A stretch of 64,000 nucleotides of DNA, from contig JABLYX010000004.1 in assembly GCA_018265615.1 (NCBI GenBank), positions 70,330 to 134,329 on the forward strand, written 5' to 3'. The stretch is from Lentisphaeria bacterium. Its GTDB lineage: Bacteria; Verrucomicrobiota; Lentisphaeria; Victivallales; Victivallaceae. A program made the translations under genes and the position numbers. Of the stretch, positions 34,372 to 44,134 are shown in pieces; position 1 is the first letter of the stretch; the number at the start of each line of letters is the position of its first letter. The notes beneath the pieces are model-generated. The model was not told the DNA's origin, ran no database searches, and worked only from the letters and a program-made list of their open reading frames with translations.

Positions 34372-37300
34372 ATGAAAAAAATCACGTACGCACTGCTCCT
34401 GTCCTTCGTTGCCGCAACACTTTTCGCCGGATCCCGGTTTGCATTTGACGCATCCGGGATCCTGAGTGCCGACACGCTTTCATTCCGGATCGTCCACTTT
34501 TCGAAAGGGTGGAAACTGACGACCGAACAGGGACCGAAGACGGTTGAGTTCCCCGGAGCGGCGGATGCGGAGGGGGTTCGGCGCGGTACATTCCGGGCGG
34601 GGAACGGGGAGTTCCGCCTGACCCAGACCATGGTCTCCCCGCAGCCGGAGCGCGCAACGGTCGCGTGGGAGCTCGCCTCCGACGAACCGGTGGAGAGCGA
34701 GGGGCTTTTCCTGACCGCCCGCTTTCCCGTCCGGGAATTCCTGGACCGTCCGCTGCTGTTGAACGGAAAGGCGCTGAATTTCGGCGCGCAGTACGATGCC
34801 GGGCGGTGGCGCGCGTGGGGAGGAAAGCGGACCGGGCCGGAAAGCGTGCTTGAGATCCCGCTCTCCGGCGGCCGGCTGTTCATCCGCGGCGACTTTACCG
34901 CCATGCTGCAGGACAATCGGCGTTACAGCGATGACAGCTGGTCGCTGCGGATCCATTTTTCCCCGGGCGGCGGAGCGATCGGCAAGGCCGGGCTGAAGCT
35001 CGAATTCGAGTTCGTCCCCTGGCCCGCGCATACGCTCGATCTGCGCAAAGCGTCGAATCTTGCGTTCCGGGATGAAACGGCCGACGACCGCCGGGGCGGA
35101 TGGCCCGACCAGGGGCCGGCGAACGACCTTTCGCCGCTGCCTGCCGGGCGGCGGGATTTCCGCGGGATCGTCTTCGACATCCTCGACGCGGAGCGCAACG
35201 GCGGGCGCTCCTGCATCGCGCTGCGGGGAAAAGCGCGGGAGTGGCTGCCTGACGGCACCGCGGTTGAAGCGCCCGGAATTTCCGGGCGCTATCTTTATCT
35301 GCTGAACGCGCTCGGCTGGGAGACGCCGAACCCGGCGCCGGTCGGGGAGGTGCTTGTCCGCTACGCCGACGGCGGCGAAAAGGGGTATGCACTGGTGAGC
35401 GGGGCGGACACCGCGAATTTCTGGAAGCCGAGGTGGCTCGAGCGCGGGATCCCGGTCTGGAAAGGGGAGAACCCGAGTTCGGAGATCGGACTCTATGCCA
35501 CGCGCATCGAGCTTGAAAGAAAGCCGCTGAAGGAGATCGTGTTCCGCAGCGCCGGGAACGCCGTCTGGCTCATCGCGGCCGCGACGGTCACGGATGCGTT
35601 TATTGAGGCGGACCGGAACGTGCCCGTCGTCATGGAAGCGAATGACGAATGGCGTCCGGTCGGGAATCCGAAACCGGTCGCGCCGGGCTCCATCGTCGAT
35701 TTCTCCGGCCTGCTGGATGCCCCGGCGGGAAAATACGGCCCGGTCAGGGGCGCCGGGGAGCGGTTTGAGTTTGCGGAACGTCCCGGCGTTCCGGCCCGGT
35801 TCTGGGGAATCAACCTCTGCGCCGACTGTAATTTCCCGGATGCGGAACAGGCGCGGCGGCTGACGGAGGAGTTGGCCGCCGCCGGATACAATCTCGTGCG
35901 GTTCCACCAGTTCGACAATCTGCTCCCCGACCGTTCGAAAGGGAGCTCGACGACCTTCGACCCGGAGAAGCTCGACCGCTTCGACCGGCTGCTCGCCTGC
36001 TGCAAAGAGCGCGGGATCTATGCGTCGCTCGATCTTTTTTCCGTCCGGGGGCCGGAAAAGGGAGAACTGCCGGAATTTCCGGACCGCGTCATTTCCGGTC
36101 ACGAGATGAAAGCGCTGATCTTCATCCGCGAAAGCGCGATGCGCAACTGGGAGGCGTTCTCCGCAAATCTGCTGAACCATGTGAATCCGTATACCGGCCT
36201 CGCGTGGAAGGAGGATCCGGCGATCGTCAATTACTGTCTCGTCAATGAGGACACGCTTTCGAGCACCTCGCAGCGGAGCGCGTTCGTCCGGGAGCTGTAC
36301 GAGCGGGAGTTCCGGGAGTGGCTGGAGCGGAAGAAGCTGGAGGCCGACGCGAAGAGCCGCCCCGTCCTGTGGACGAAGTTCCTGCAGGAGACCAGCCGCC
36401 GGGGCCATGCGCGCATGGCCGCCTTCCTGCGCTCGATCGGGGCCGGGGCTCCGGTTACGGGGCTGAACTTCATCAACGACAACTCCACGGCCGTTCTGCG
36501 CGAGGGTTTCGATCTTGTCGACAGCCACGGCTATTGGGCGCACCCGCAGTTCATCGGGAAGAACTGGCGCCTCCCGGCGGCGGTCGATCCGGAGTGTCCG
36601 GTCCGCGCATATGGCGGGATCGGCTCCACGCTGTTCACAAGCCGCATCTTCGGCAAACCGTACATCGTCACGGAGTGGGATTACACCTGGCCGAATCCGT
36701 ACGGTTCGGCCGGAGCCTTCCTGGCCGGAGCCTACGCTTCGCTGCAGGGGCACGCGATGATGTGCCGCTTCAACTATGCGTGGACGATCGACAAGCTTGC
36801 TGCTCCCGCGAGCCACCTCTGCTTTTTCGACATGGCGAATGCGCCGCTGCGGCTGCTTTCGGAGCGGGCCGGGGCGCTCTTCTACCTGCGCGGCGACGTG
36901 GCGGAATCCGGGGCCGCTTTTCCGGTATGGCTCGACCGGGATTTTCTCGATGTGCCGGGGCATTCGCGCTGGATGCCGCAGTGGACGGCCCGCGCCGGGC
37001 TGATCGGGAAGTGCGGCGTCACGTTCGAGCCGGACAAACTGCCGCCCGGCAGCCGGGCGCTGCTTTCGCTTCAGGCGCGGAAACCGGCCGCCGCCGTTCC
37101 CGTCGCCGGAACCGGGACGGAGCAGGAGATGTTTGAGGCCCTGCGGCGGGAAGGGGCGTTGAAGCCGGGCGAATACGATCCGGAGCGACAGAGCTTCCGC
37201 AGCTCCACGGGGGAGCTCGCGCTGAACCGCAACGCGGGGAGCTTTCAGGCGGTCACGCCGCTCAGCGAAGGTTTCGTCGGCCCCGGGGGGACGCGCTTCG

Positions 37301-37674
37301 AAGGGAAGTTTGCCCGCGTGGCCATGAGTGACGGATGGAGCTCCGTGCTGGTCGCCTCGCGGGATGGCCGCCCGCTTGCGGAGAGCGGCAGGATCCTGAT
37401 CCTCCACCTGACCGACTGCCGGAACACCGGAACGCGCTTTGCGAACAGCGAACTCAAGGTTCTTGAGCGGTACGGCACGCTGCCGCTCCTGATGCGCCGG
37501 GGCGTGGCGGAGCTCGCGCTGAAAGCGAAGCCGGGCATGCGGCTCTACGCCTGCGGCTTCGACGGCAGGAGGCTGTTTGAGCTGCCCGCGCGGTACTCCG
37601 GGGGAGAACTCGCGTTCCGCGCGGAGAACATCACGCCGCACGGCGCCGTGGCCGTCTATGAACTGACGAAGTAA
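34372..37674 (+). CDS. Large secreted glycoside hydrolase, clan GH-A like (cassette B)
   Basis: The 1100-residue protein has a signal peptide (KKITYALLLSFVAATLFAGS), a beta-rich N-terminal region to about residue 440, and a TIM barrel with 'GYNLVRFHQFDN', the probable acid/base Glu626 in 'YCLVNEDT' and the probable nucleophile Glu768 in 'YIVTEWDYTWPN'. The C-terminal part (SSTGELALNRNAGSFQAVTP) parallels the end of the cassette A enzyme. The two are full-length paralogs but diverged, so related glycans with different linkages are likely. It starts two bases after the pseudopilin stop and ends before a strong terminator. Confidence 0.8.
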   Translation: MKKITYALLLSFVAATLFAGSRFAFDASGILSADTLSFRIVHFSKGWKLTTEQGPKTVEFPGAADAEGVRRGTFRAGNGEFRLTQTMVSPQPERATVAWELASDEPVESEGLFLTARFPVREFLDRPLLLNGKALNFGAQYDAGRWRAWGGKRTGPESVLEIPLSGGRLFIRGDFTAMLQDNRRYSDDSWSLRIHFSPGGGAIGKAGLKLEFEFVPWPAHTLDLRKASNLAFRDETADDRRGGWPDQGPANDLSPLPAGRRDFRGIVFDILDAERNGGRSCIALRGKAREWLPDGTAVEAPGISGRYLYLLNALGWETPNPAPVGEVLVRYADGGEKGYALVSGADTANFWKPRWLERGIPVWKGENPSSEIGLYATRIELERKPLKEIVFRSAGNAVWLIAAATVTDAFIEADRNVPVVMEANDEWRPVGNPKPVAPGSIVDFSGLLDAPAGKYGPVRGAGERFEFAERPGVPARFWGINLCADCNFPDAEQARRLTEELAAAGYNLVRFHQFDNLLPDRSKGSSTTFDPEKLDRFDRLLACCKERGIYASLDLFSVRGPEKGELPEFPDRVISGHEMKALIFIRESAMRNWEAFSANLLNHVNPYTGLAWKEDPAIVNYCLVNEDTLSSTSQRSAFVRELYEREFREWLERKKLEADAKSRPVLWTKFLQETSRRGHARMAAFLRSIGAGAPVTGLNFINDNSTAVLREGFDLVDSHGYWAHPQFIGKNWRLPAAVDPECPVRAYGGIGSTLFTSRIFGKPYIVTEWDYTWPNPYGSAGAFLAGAYASLQGHAMMCRFNYAWTIDKLAAPASHLCFFDMANAPLRLLSERAGALFYLRGDVAESGAAFPVWLDRDFLDVPGHSRWMPQWTARAGLIGKCGVTFEPDKLPPGSRALLSLQARKPAAAVPVAGTGTEQEMFEALRREGALKPGEYDPERQSFRSSTGELALNRNAGSFQAVTPLSEGFVGPGGTRFEGKFARVAMSDGWSSVLVASRDGRPLAESGRILILHLTDCRNTGTRFANSELKVLERYGTLPLLMRRGVAELALKAKPGMRLYACGFDGRRLFELPARYSGGELAFRAENITPHGAVAVYELTK

Positions 37675-37711
37675 CGGGCGAAGGCAGACCACGCCCGCCA
37701 TGGCGCGGCAG

Positions 37712-37765
37712 GCGGCGGCAGAAGGATTTCCGATGCGGTCATCCCTGCCGCCGCGATCCTTTTTT
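37712..37765 (+). terminator. Rho-independent terminator of cassette B
   Basis: GCGGCGGCAG (37712-37721) pairs with CTGCCGCCGC (37745-37754), and six T follow at 37760-37765 after GATCC. An inner AAGGAT/ATCCTT pairing is an alternative fold. Confidence 0.7.
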
Positions 37766-37866
37766 CCGGCAATGGAATGTGAATGGCCGGAGCTGAAAAG
37801 ATGCCCCCCGCAGATTGCTTCCCTTTCGGTTTTTTGATTTTTTATCGAAAAAAGTTTTAAATATGT

Positions 37867-37895
37867 TTGACATATTGACAATTGTTTGGTATAAT
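37867..37895 (+). promoter_or_regulatory. Consensus promoter of the cassette C regulator
   Basis: TTGACA and TATAAT are perfect boxes 17 bp apart. An inverted repeat AATATG-N5-CATATT (37860-37876) overlaps the -35 box and is a candidate autoregulatory site. Confidence 0.75.
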
Positions 37896-37935
37896 TAATG
37901 CAGATTTCGATGATGCAACCGACAGGAGACCGACC

Positions 37936-38637
37936 ATGCTGGCAACAATCAAGCAGGCCTCACTCACCGACGTGGTGGAGGAGAGGATTTATAATTACCT
38001 GCGGGAAAACGATTTTCGTCCGGGCGACAGCTTCCACGGCGAAAAGGAGCTCTCCGAAATGCTGAAAATCAGCCGCCCTGTCGTGCGCGAGGCGTTGAGC
38101 CGGCTGCGGATGCTCGGGCTGCTCGAATCGCGCAAGCGGCGCGGCATCGTGGTCGGCAGGCCGACGATTTTCGAGACGCTTTCGAAGATGATCGACCCGA
38201 AGTTTCTTTCGGAGGAGGAACAGCGTGACTTCTTCAACCTGCGGCTCACGATTGAGCTCGGGCTGGCGGATATGCTCGTTGCCAATATCTCCGCCGGGGA
38301 TATCGCGGAGCTTGAGAAAATCGTAGGGGAGGAAGAATGCGATCCGACCGACTACGAACGCTATCTCGACTGCGATTACCGTTTCCACTCCCGCATCTAT
38401 CAGGCGACGAAATGCCATTCGCTCTCCTCGTTCCAGAAGCTGCTGCTGCAGTTCTTCAACGACAGCGAAACGCGCCGGAAAAACGCCTCGGAGAGCTTTC
38501 CGCGCCGGTTCGAGGATCCGGAGCAGGTCTCCCACCGCGACCTTCTTGAAGCGATCCGCACGCTCGATCCGGACCGGATTCAGACGGCGATGCGCCGTCA
38601 CCTGAAAATCCACTACGAACGCATGAAGCAGAATTGA
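37936..38637 (+). CDS. GntR/FadR-type transcriptional regulator (cassette C)
   Basis: The 233-residue regulator starts at 37936, where AGGAGA precedes the ATG; an upstream in-frame ATG lies inside the promoter. The N-terminal winged helix shows FHGEKELSEMLKISRPVVRE and LRMLGLLESRKRRGIVV. The C-terminal all-helical FCD-type sensor carries Asp/His residues that could bind a metal or acid ligand (ECDPTDYERYLDCDYRFHSR). FadR-type regulators usually answer small organic acids or sugars acids. It directly precedes the cassette C pseudopilin by 39 bp and is probably cotranscribed. Confidence 0.88.
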   Translation: MLATIKQASLTDVVEERIYNYLRENDFRPGDSFHGEKELSEMLKISRPVVREALSRLRMLGLLESRKRRGIVVGRPTIFETLSKMIDPKFLSEEEQRDFFNLRLTIELGLADMLVANISAGDIAELEKIVGEEECDPTDYERYLDCDYRFHSRIYQATKCHSLSSFQKLLLQFFNDSETRRKNASESFPRRFEDPEQVSHRDLLEAIRTLDPDRIQTAMRRHLKIHYERMKQN

Positions 38638-38676
38638 ACTCCTGCAATCCCATCTTAATTCATAAGGAAACGGACC

Positions 38677-39465
38677 ATGAGAGAAAAGCGAAGGAACCTG
38701 ACCGTCAGTTTCACTCTGATCGAGCTGCTCGTTGTGATTGCGATCATCGCGATTCTTGCATCGATGCTGCTGCCGGCTCTCTCCCGGGCGCGCGAATCCG
38801 CCCGTTCGAGCAAGTGCGTCGGCAACCTGAAGCAGATCGGCAGTTTCTATCAGTTTTACGCCAATGACAATGCCGGGCTGATCGTCCCGAACTCCACGAA
38901 TGTCGCCGGGCGCGGCCCGTGGACTTCGATGCTGGCCCACTCCGGCTACCTTAAGGCGGCGGAAGCGTTTTCCATCGCCAAAACCAACGAAATGCAGAAC
39001 GTCAAGCTCAGCGACAAGGTACACTTCTGCCCGTCGATTCAGCCGCCGGAGCATCCGGTCAAGGCGATGTTCGGATACGGTTCCTTCCTGCGCGGCCAGA
39101 AATCCGATCCGTCCAACCGGATCCTGAAGCTCGACCGCCCTGTTCCGCAGGATTTCAGTGCGAAATGGGAGAACAGTCCCACGCGCTTCATCATCGCGAT
39201 GGACTCCATCCGCAGCGGCGAGGACACCACCACGGATGTCGGCAGCCAGTATGTGCTCGGCTGGGCCAATGAGGCCAGTTATCAGGCCGCGCACCTGCGC
39301 CATAACCTCCGCGCGAATGCCGCGATGGCGGACGGGCATGTGCAGCCGCTCGCGAACGGCGATTTCCGCGGCGTTCGCGCGGACGGCTTCTACCTCTATG
39401 GCGGGCAGAATGCTCCGGCCTGGCCGGCGAAGAACGTTGTGGTCGACGAATACATGAGGCGGTGA
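38677..39465 (+). CDS. Pseudopilin with canonical leader (cassette C)
   Basis: The 262-residue protein has the standard form for this group: a short basic leader (MREKRRNLTVS), FTLIELLVVIAIIAILASML, the SARSSKCVGNLKQIGSFYQF block, and a C-terminal HNLRANAAMADG box that is exactly H-x9-DG. The leader would be cut before Phe12 by a prepilin peptidase and the helix assembled into a type II secretion or type IV pilus-like filament. It sits between the GntR gene and the secreted propeller protein. The role as a dedicated secretion adaptor is inferred from the repeated gene order in this window. Confidence 0.88.
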   Translation: MREKRRNLTVSFTLIELLVVIAIIAILASMLLPALSRARESARSSKCVGNLKQIGSFYQFYANDNAGLIVPNSTNVAGRGPWTSMLAHSGYLKAAEAFSIAKTNEMQNVKLSDKVHFCPSIQPPEHPVKAMFGYGSFLRGQKSDPSNRILKLDRPVPQDFSAKWENSPTRFIIAMDSIRSGEDTTTDVGSQYVLGWANEASYQAAHLRHNLRANAAMADGHVQPLANGDFRGVRADGFYLYGGQNAPAWPAKNVVVDEYMRR

Positions 39466-39483
39466 CGGGGAGGATACGGCAGC

Positions 39484-41946
39484 ATGAAACTCATACTCTT
39501 TCTTTTTTCCGTCCTGCTCCTTCTGCCGGCCGGTGCCGGAAGCGGCAATGTGCTGATCGCGGCGCGCGGCATGGTGCTCAATCCGGACGGCACCCGGCGC
39601 GCGGTACAGCGCCTGAATGACGGCAGCACCGCGAACGACTCCGCCGAAACCATTGCGCTTCCCGCGACGGTTGAATTCGAATGGGACGCTCCGGTGCGGG
39701 TCGCCGCTCTCCGTCTCTACAGCGGCAACACCGCGAACCGGAACAACCCGAGCGGCGAACTCGCCGCAACCGCATATACGGTTCATGGCTTTTCCACCGC
39801 GAGCGGCCAGTGGCGCGAGCTCGCGGCACGCAGCGCGCTCCCCGGCGTCTCCGATGCGCTGCGAAACGCGCCGCAGAAATTCTTCGACATTGTCCGGTTC
39901 GAGCCGTTGGAGCTCACCGCGCTCCGCGTCACCGTGACCGGCTCCGGCGACACCGGCAAACGCAGCTCCGGCCGGAGCGTCCCGAAAGCCGTGATCCTGC
40001 GCGAGGTTGAACTGATTCCGGATGCGGGGGCCGCGGCTCCGTCGAACCATCTCAGCGGGGTGTTGCAGGCGGAATTCCGGCTGCCGGTCTACCGCAGCCA
40101 GCAGCGCGCCGAACTGCATGCGGTTCTCAGTGAAAAAATGCGTCTGCTCCCGGTCGTGCTGACCGTCCGCGAACGGCACACGGGGCGCGAAACTGCCGCC
40201 GGGCGCCGCGTTACGCTGCACCCGGGCCTGAACCGGATTGGCGTCGATATCTCCGGCTGGCCGACCGGAGAGTACCGCACGACCCTCCGCGCCGCCGATC
40301 CCTCCGGCGAAGTCGCCGGGGAGTTCGCACGGCTGTTGCGGATCGACCGGCTCGCGCCCCTCGCGCCGCCGAAAGAGGCGGAGGAGATGAGCGGCAGCAA
40401 GATGTTTTTCCCGGATGACTGGTATCTGGAGCGGCGCGAGAATCTTTCGATCCGCGTGGTCCCTCCCGAAGTGCACCGGGTCGGCCGCCCCTTCCTGAAA
40501 CCGGATGAGCTCGTACAGATCGGCAATCGGATCGGCTTCGATGCCGACGGAAAGCTGACTGTCGGGTTCATGGCGATGAACCGCCGCTCCGAAGCGGCCT
40601 CGAAACGGAGGCTCCATGCAGTCGCTTCGGTGGAACGTCCCGATGTCTGGACGGTCCGCGAGGGCGACCCCGGCGAACTCTCCGGGGTCGCCGCCGGACT
40701 TCAGCGCGCCCGCAAGGAGTCCGGCGGCAGCACGGGCTTCGGCTACGCTTTCAGGACCGGGAAGAAAATCCGTTTCTACGAGCCGGAGAAGGACGGCCCC
40801 GTGAACCTGCGCGAGCTCAAGGTCCAGTATACCGGCTATCGGCGGCTCGACTGGGGTGTCATCCAGCCTCCGCCGCAGAGCACCTGGCTCATGTGGCAGA
40901 AGGGCGGCGAGCTCCTGCTGCTGCAGAAGAAGCCGTTTCTGCAGGACAATATCTCCGGCGGGGAATTTGAATCCCCCACCGACAGCAACGACAACTTCGC
41001 CGGGCAGTGGCTCTCGCAGGACGGCAGGACCTTCTTCTATGTGCGCGGCCGTCTGCTGCGGCGCTATCCTCCCTTTGTCGCGCGCTACGACAATCTCCGG
41101 CAGATCGCCCGGATCCTGACCGTCTTCTCGACGCAGGACGGGCTGAACTGGAAGCAGCACTATTATGCGCTGCCCGACGAGAGCGATCCGCCCACCGCAC
41201 AGCATTACGGCGCGAGCATCTACTCCGTGCCGGGCGGCAGGCAGCTGATGATCGCCTACACGATGCCGTACAGCGCGCTGCACCAGCAGTACCACTGCGA
41301 GCTCGCCTACTCGTGGGACGGCGGACGCTGCTGGCAGCGGCTCCCGGGACACACGCCGTGGGTCGCGCCGGGGAAACCCGGAGAGTGGAACTTCGGGCTC
41401 TTCGTCCCTCACAACAACTTTGCGGAGCGCGACGGAAAGCTCTACCATCTTGTCGGCTGGAGCGCGATGTTCCCGCACTTCGGCGGCGAACTCGTGCGCA
41501 ATCCGGAACGGATGCGGGAGCTGAACGGCGGGACGCTCGCCGCCCGCTTCGAGGGCCGCGACCTTGAAGCCTGGCCCTACTTTCCGTATTTCGGCTCTCC
41601 GGAGCGGCTGGCCGATGCCCTGAAAACGTACGGAATGACGCCCGGCGTCATGATCAGCCGCTCCGACGGCTGGTTCGCGCTCGGGGCCGGTGAGAAACCG
41701 GGCAGCTTCACGACCCGCCCGGTGACGGCCGGGGGAAAGCTCTCGGCCAATGCCGCGATCCGTCCCGGCGGCTATCTCGCCGTCGAACTGACTGCTCCCG
41801 ACGGCAGGCCGCTGCCGGGATTCTCGCGCCGCCTTGTCTCCGGCGACGGGACGGAGCTGCCGCTCTTCGACCGGCTTCCGGAGACGGAATTCCGGATCCG
41901 GGCAACGCTTTGCAACACAGACCTCTACACGCTGAATTTCAAATGA
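39484..41946 (+). CDS. Secreted discoidin-like plus beta-propeller-like protein
   Basis: The 820-residue protein begins with a signal peptide (MKLILFLFSVLLLLPAGAGS). Residues ~20-180 read as an F5/8-type (CBM32-like) beta-sandwich, with 'VEFEWDAPVRVAALRLYSGN' and 'VRFEPLELTALRVTVTGSG'. A second beta-sandwich follows to about residue 290. Residues ~300-710 contain short repeated Trp/Asp blades (FSTQDGLNWKQHYYAL, LAYSWDGGRCWQRLPG) like the Asp-box of sialidase-type propellers. A final beta-domain ends the protein. It may be a glycan-binding or exo-acting enzyme; no complete catalytic set could be confirmed. Its stop overlaps the binding-protein start. Confidence 0.72.
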   Translation: MKLILFLFSVLLLLPAGAGSGNVLIAARGMVLNPDGTRRAVQRLNDGSTANDSAETIALPATVEFEWDAPVRVAALRLYSGNTANRNNPSGELAATAYTVHGFSTASGQWRELAARSALPGVSDALRNAPQKFFDIVRFEPLELTALRVTVTGSGDTGKRSSGRSVPKAVILREVELIPDAGAAAPSNHLSGVLQAEFRLPVYRSQQRAELHAVLSEKMRLLPVVLTVRERHTGRETAAGRRVTLHPGLNRIGVDISGWPTGEYRTTLRAADPSGEVAGEFARLLRIDRLAPLAPPKEAEEMSGSKMFFPDDWYLERRENLSIRVVPPEVHRVGRPFLKPDELVQIGNRIGFDADGKLTVGFMAMNRRSEAASKRRLHAVASVERPDVWTVREGDPGELSGVAAGLQRARKESGGSTGFGYAFRTGKKIRFYEPEKDGPVNLRELKVQYTGYRRLDWGVIQPPPQSTWLMWQKGGELLLLQKKPFLQDNISGGEFESPTDSNDNFAGQWLSQDGRTFFYVRGRLLRRYPPFVARYDNLRQIARILTVFSTQDGLNWKQHYYALPDESDPPTAQHYGASIYSVPGGRQLMIAYTMPYSALHQQYHCELAYSWDGGRCWQRLPGHTPWVAPGKPGEWNFGLFVPHNNFAERDGKLYHLVGWSAMFPHFGGELVRNPERMRELNGGTLAARFEGRDLEAWPYFPYFGSPERLADALKTYGMTPGVMISRSDGWFALGAGEKPGSFTTRPVTAGGKLSANAAIRPGGYLAVELTAPDGRPLPGFSRRLVSGDGTELPLFDRLPETEFRIRATLCNTDLYTLNFK

Positions 41947-43229
41947 AGACGATCAGGTTCAAACCGTGCCGGCTCGCATTTGCCGTTGCCGTGCTCCTCT
42001 ATCTTGCAATCGGCACATATCTCGTCGCGACGCAATCCGGCGGCGCCGGCGGAAAAACGTTGACGCTCGCGGTTCCGGCGAGTGTCAGGACCTCGCCCGT
42101 CTACCGCGAAGCCGTCCGGGAGTTCGAGCGGAAGAATCCCGGTGTTTCTGTGCGGCTGCTCGAGGTCGCGGGGAACTTCTACCAGAAGGTCACGGTCATG
42201 ATCGCCGGAGGCTGCGCGCCGGACCTCATGTGGATGGGGCAGTCGTTTTCGGAGTTCGCCGACCGCGGCATCTTTCTCGATGTGACCGAAAGGGCCGAAC
42301 GGGAGTTCGACCTTTCGGAGTATCCGCCCGAGATCCTTGCGCTCTACCGGCAAAACGGCCGCTGCCATGCACTGCCGTTCGGCATCGACGCGAGCTTCAT
42401 CCTCTACAACCGCAAGCTGTTCCGCGAAGCGGGCGTTCCGGAGCCGTCGGAGAACTGGGATTACGGGGAGTTTCTCGCCGCGCTGCGCGGCCTCGCCGTG
42501 AAGGACGGAGCGGGGAGGACGCTGCGTTATGCGTTCAACGACGCGCTGCCGCCGGAGGTGTTCGGCGCGCAGATCTTCGATCCCGCGACCGGCCGCGCCG
42601 GGTGCGATTCACCGGAGATGCTGAACTGCCTCCGGACCAACCTCGACCTCATTTACCGGGAGAAGCTGATCCCCGCCGCCGTGAATCGCCCCGATATGAT
42701 CCGCGACGCGCTGAGCCTGTTCCGGCAGGAGAAGCTCCCGATGGTGCTCTCCTATACCATGCAGCGAGACCGCGCTTCCGAGCTGCTGTGCGGCATGGAG
42801 TGGGGCGTGGCGCTTTCGCCGCGCGTGGCCCGGCAGGCGCAGTGGGCAAGCAGCCAGGCGATCTGCATCTATCACGGCACACCGTATCCCGAGGAGGCGT
42901 GGAAGCTCTGCCGCGAATTCCAGAGCCGGAAGTTCCAGCTCGGCATGGCGTGCCGCGCGCTGCCCGCCCGCAAAAGCGCCGCCCGCGAATTCCTCGCCGC
43001 CGAAGCCGTGAATCCAGGCGCGCCGCTCCACGTTGAACGGCTCGGGCGTGTGCCCGGTCTGCTCGCCCTGACGCCGCGCGTCCCGAACCAGCAGGAGCTT
43101 ACAGCCGTATTCGACCGCTACCGCAACGAAGTCTACTCGGGACGGCTCGAACCGGAGGCCGCCATGAAGCAGTGCGCCGCCGAAATCAACAGGCGTATCG
43201 CCGGAGCACAGGAGCGCGGTGTAAAATGA
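41943..43229 (+). CDS. Sugar ABC transporter substrate-binding protein, membrane-anchored
   Basis: The 428-residue family 1 solute-binding protein starts at 41943 (ATGA overlap with the upstream stop). An N-terminal helix (LAFAVAVLLYLAIGTYLVAT) lacks a lipobox cysteine, so it is probably retained as a membrane anchor. Typical segments are REFERKNPGVSVRLLEVAGN, 'AGGCAPDLMWMGQSFSEFAD' and 'CHALPFGIDASFILYNRKLF'. It is coupled to both permeases by ATGA overlaps. Substrate is probably the product released by the cassette C secreted protein. Confidence 0.88.
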   Translation: MKTIRFKPCRLAFAVAVLLYLAIGTYLVATQSGGAGGKTLTLAVPASVRTSPVYREAVREFERKNPGVSVRLLEVAGNFYQKVTVMIAGGCAPDLMWMGQSFSEFADRGIFLDVTERAEREFDLSEYPPEILALYRQNGRCHALPFGIDASFILYNRKLFREAGVPEPSENWDYGEFLAALRGLAVKDGAGRTLRYAFNDALPPEVFGAQIFDPATGRAGCDSPEMLNCLRTNLDLIYREKLIPAAVNRPDMIRDALSLFRQEKLPMVLSYTMQRDRASELLCGMEWGVALSPRVARQAQWASSQAICIYHGTPYPEEAWKLCREFQSRKFQLGMACRALPARKSAAREFLAAEAVNPGAPLHVERLGRVPGLLALTPRVPNQQELTAVFDRYRNEVYSGRLEPEAAMKQCAAEINRRIAGAQERGVK

Positions 43230-44134
43230 AGAACGGCGGCAAAATCCGGACCAGCCTTATCGCATGGTGTTATCTCGCCCCGAATTTCTCGGGTTTCCTG
43301 CTCTTCACGCTGATTCCGGTTCTCTTCGCCTTCGGGCTCAGTTTGTTCCGCTGGGACATCTTCCACGATCCGGTCTTTGTCGGGTTGGAGAATTTCCGCA
43401 GGCTGCTCGGCTTCTCCCGCTGCGGCGACGGGATGGTCCCGAATGATCCCGAATTCTGGCAGTATCTCGGCAACACGCTCTTTCTGATGCTCGGGATTCC
43501 GCTCAATATGCTCGCTTCGCTCGGCATCGCTCTGCTGCTGAACCGCAAGCTCCGCGGTATCGCGGTGTTCCGCACGGTCTTCTACCTGCCGACGATCTGC
43601 GGCGGCGTCGGGCTCTATCTGCTCTGGGGGCTCGTCTTTTCACCCGAGCTCGGGCTCATGAACCGCCTGCTCGAATCGGCCGGAATTCCAGGTGCGCCGT
43701 GGCTCGGCGACTATTACTGGGCCAAGCCGACGCTGATGCTGATTGCGCTCTGGTGCGCGATGGGCGGCAGCAACATGCTGCTCTACCTGGCCGGGCTCCA
43801 GAACATCTCCGCCGAGCTCTACGAGGCGGCCGCGATCGATGGGGCGGGCCGGTTCCGACAGTTCCGCTGCATCACCGTGCCGATGCTTGCGCCGACGAGC
43901 TTCTTCATCTTCGTGATGTCGGTGATCGCCGGTTTCCAGGGCGGCTTTGAAAGCGCGTTCGTGCTGACGCAGGGAGGCCCCGCCGGTTCGACGACGACGC
44001 TGAGCTACTACATTTACAACCATGGGTTCGTCTGGTTCAACATGGGATATGCGGCGGCGATTTCGCTCGTGCTTTTCGTGCTTGTGCTGGCGATCACGCT
44101 CGTCAACTGGAAATTCGGGGGAGAACGGCAATGA
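43226..44134 (+). CDS. Sugar ABC transporter permease (MalF-like)
   Basis: The 302-residue permease starts at 43226, in the ATGA overlap; a longer frame from 43172 would add 18 residues of unrelated sequence. It has six predicted helices and the EAA loop 'AELYEAAAIDGAGRFRQFRCITVP'. The characteristic ugpA-like opening 'AWCYLAPNFSGFLLFTLIPV' is present. The next permease overlaps its stop. No ATPase gene lies near. Confidence 0.9.
   Translation: MKNGGKIRTSLIAWCYLAPNFSGFLLFTLIPVLFAFGLSLFRWDIFHDPVFVGLENFRRLLGFSRCGDGMVPNDPEFWQYLGNTLFLMLGIPLNMLASLGIALLLNRKLRGIAVFRTVFYLPTICGGVGLYLLWGLVFSPELGLMNRLLESAGIPGAPWLGDYYWAKPTLMLIALWCAMGGSNMLLYLAGLQNISAELYEAAAIDGAGRFRQFRCITVPMLAPTSFFIFVMSVIAGFQGGFESAFVLTQGGPAGSTTTLSYYIYNHGFVWFNMGYAAAISLVLFVLVLAITLVNWKFGGERQ

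Noticed and set aside
34480..37881. A 1133-codon open frame on the minus strand across cassette B
   Set aside because: It lies exactly opposite the hydrolase, is rich in Arg, Pro and Gly, and has no ribosome binding site. The plus-strand frame has a signal peptide and catalytic motifs. Long antisense frames arise from the GC-rich third codon positions here.
37960..41478. A 1172-codon open frame on the minus strand across cassette C
   Set aside because: It is opposite three well-supported genes, crosses their boundaries and has no recognisable domain.
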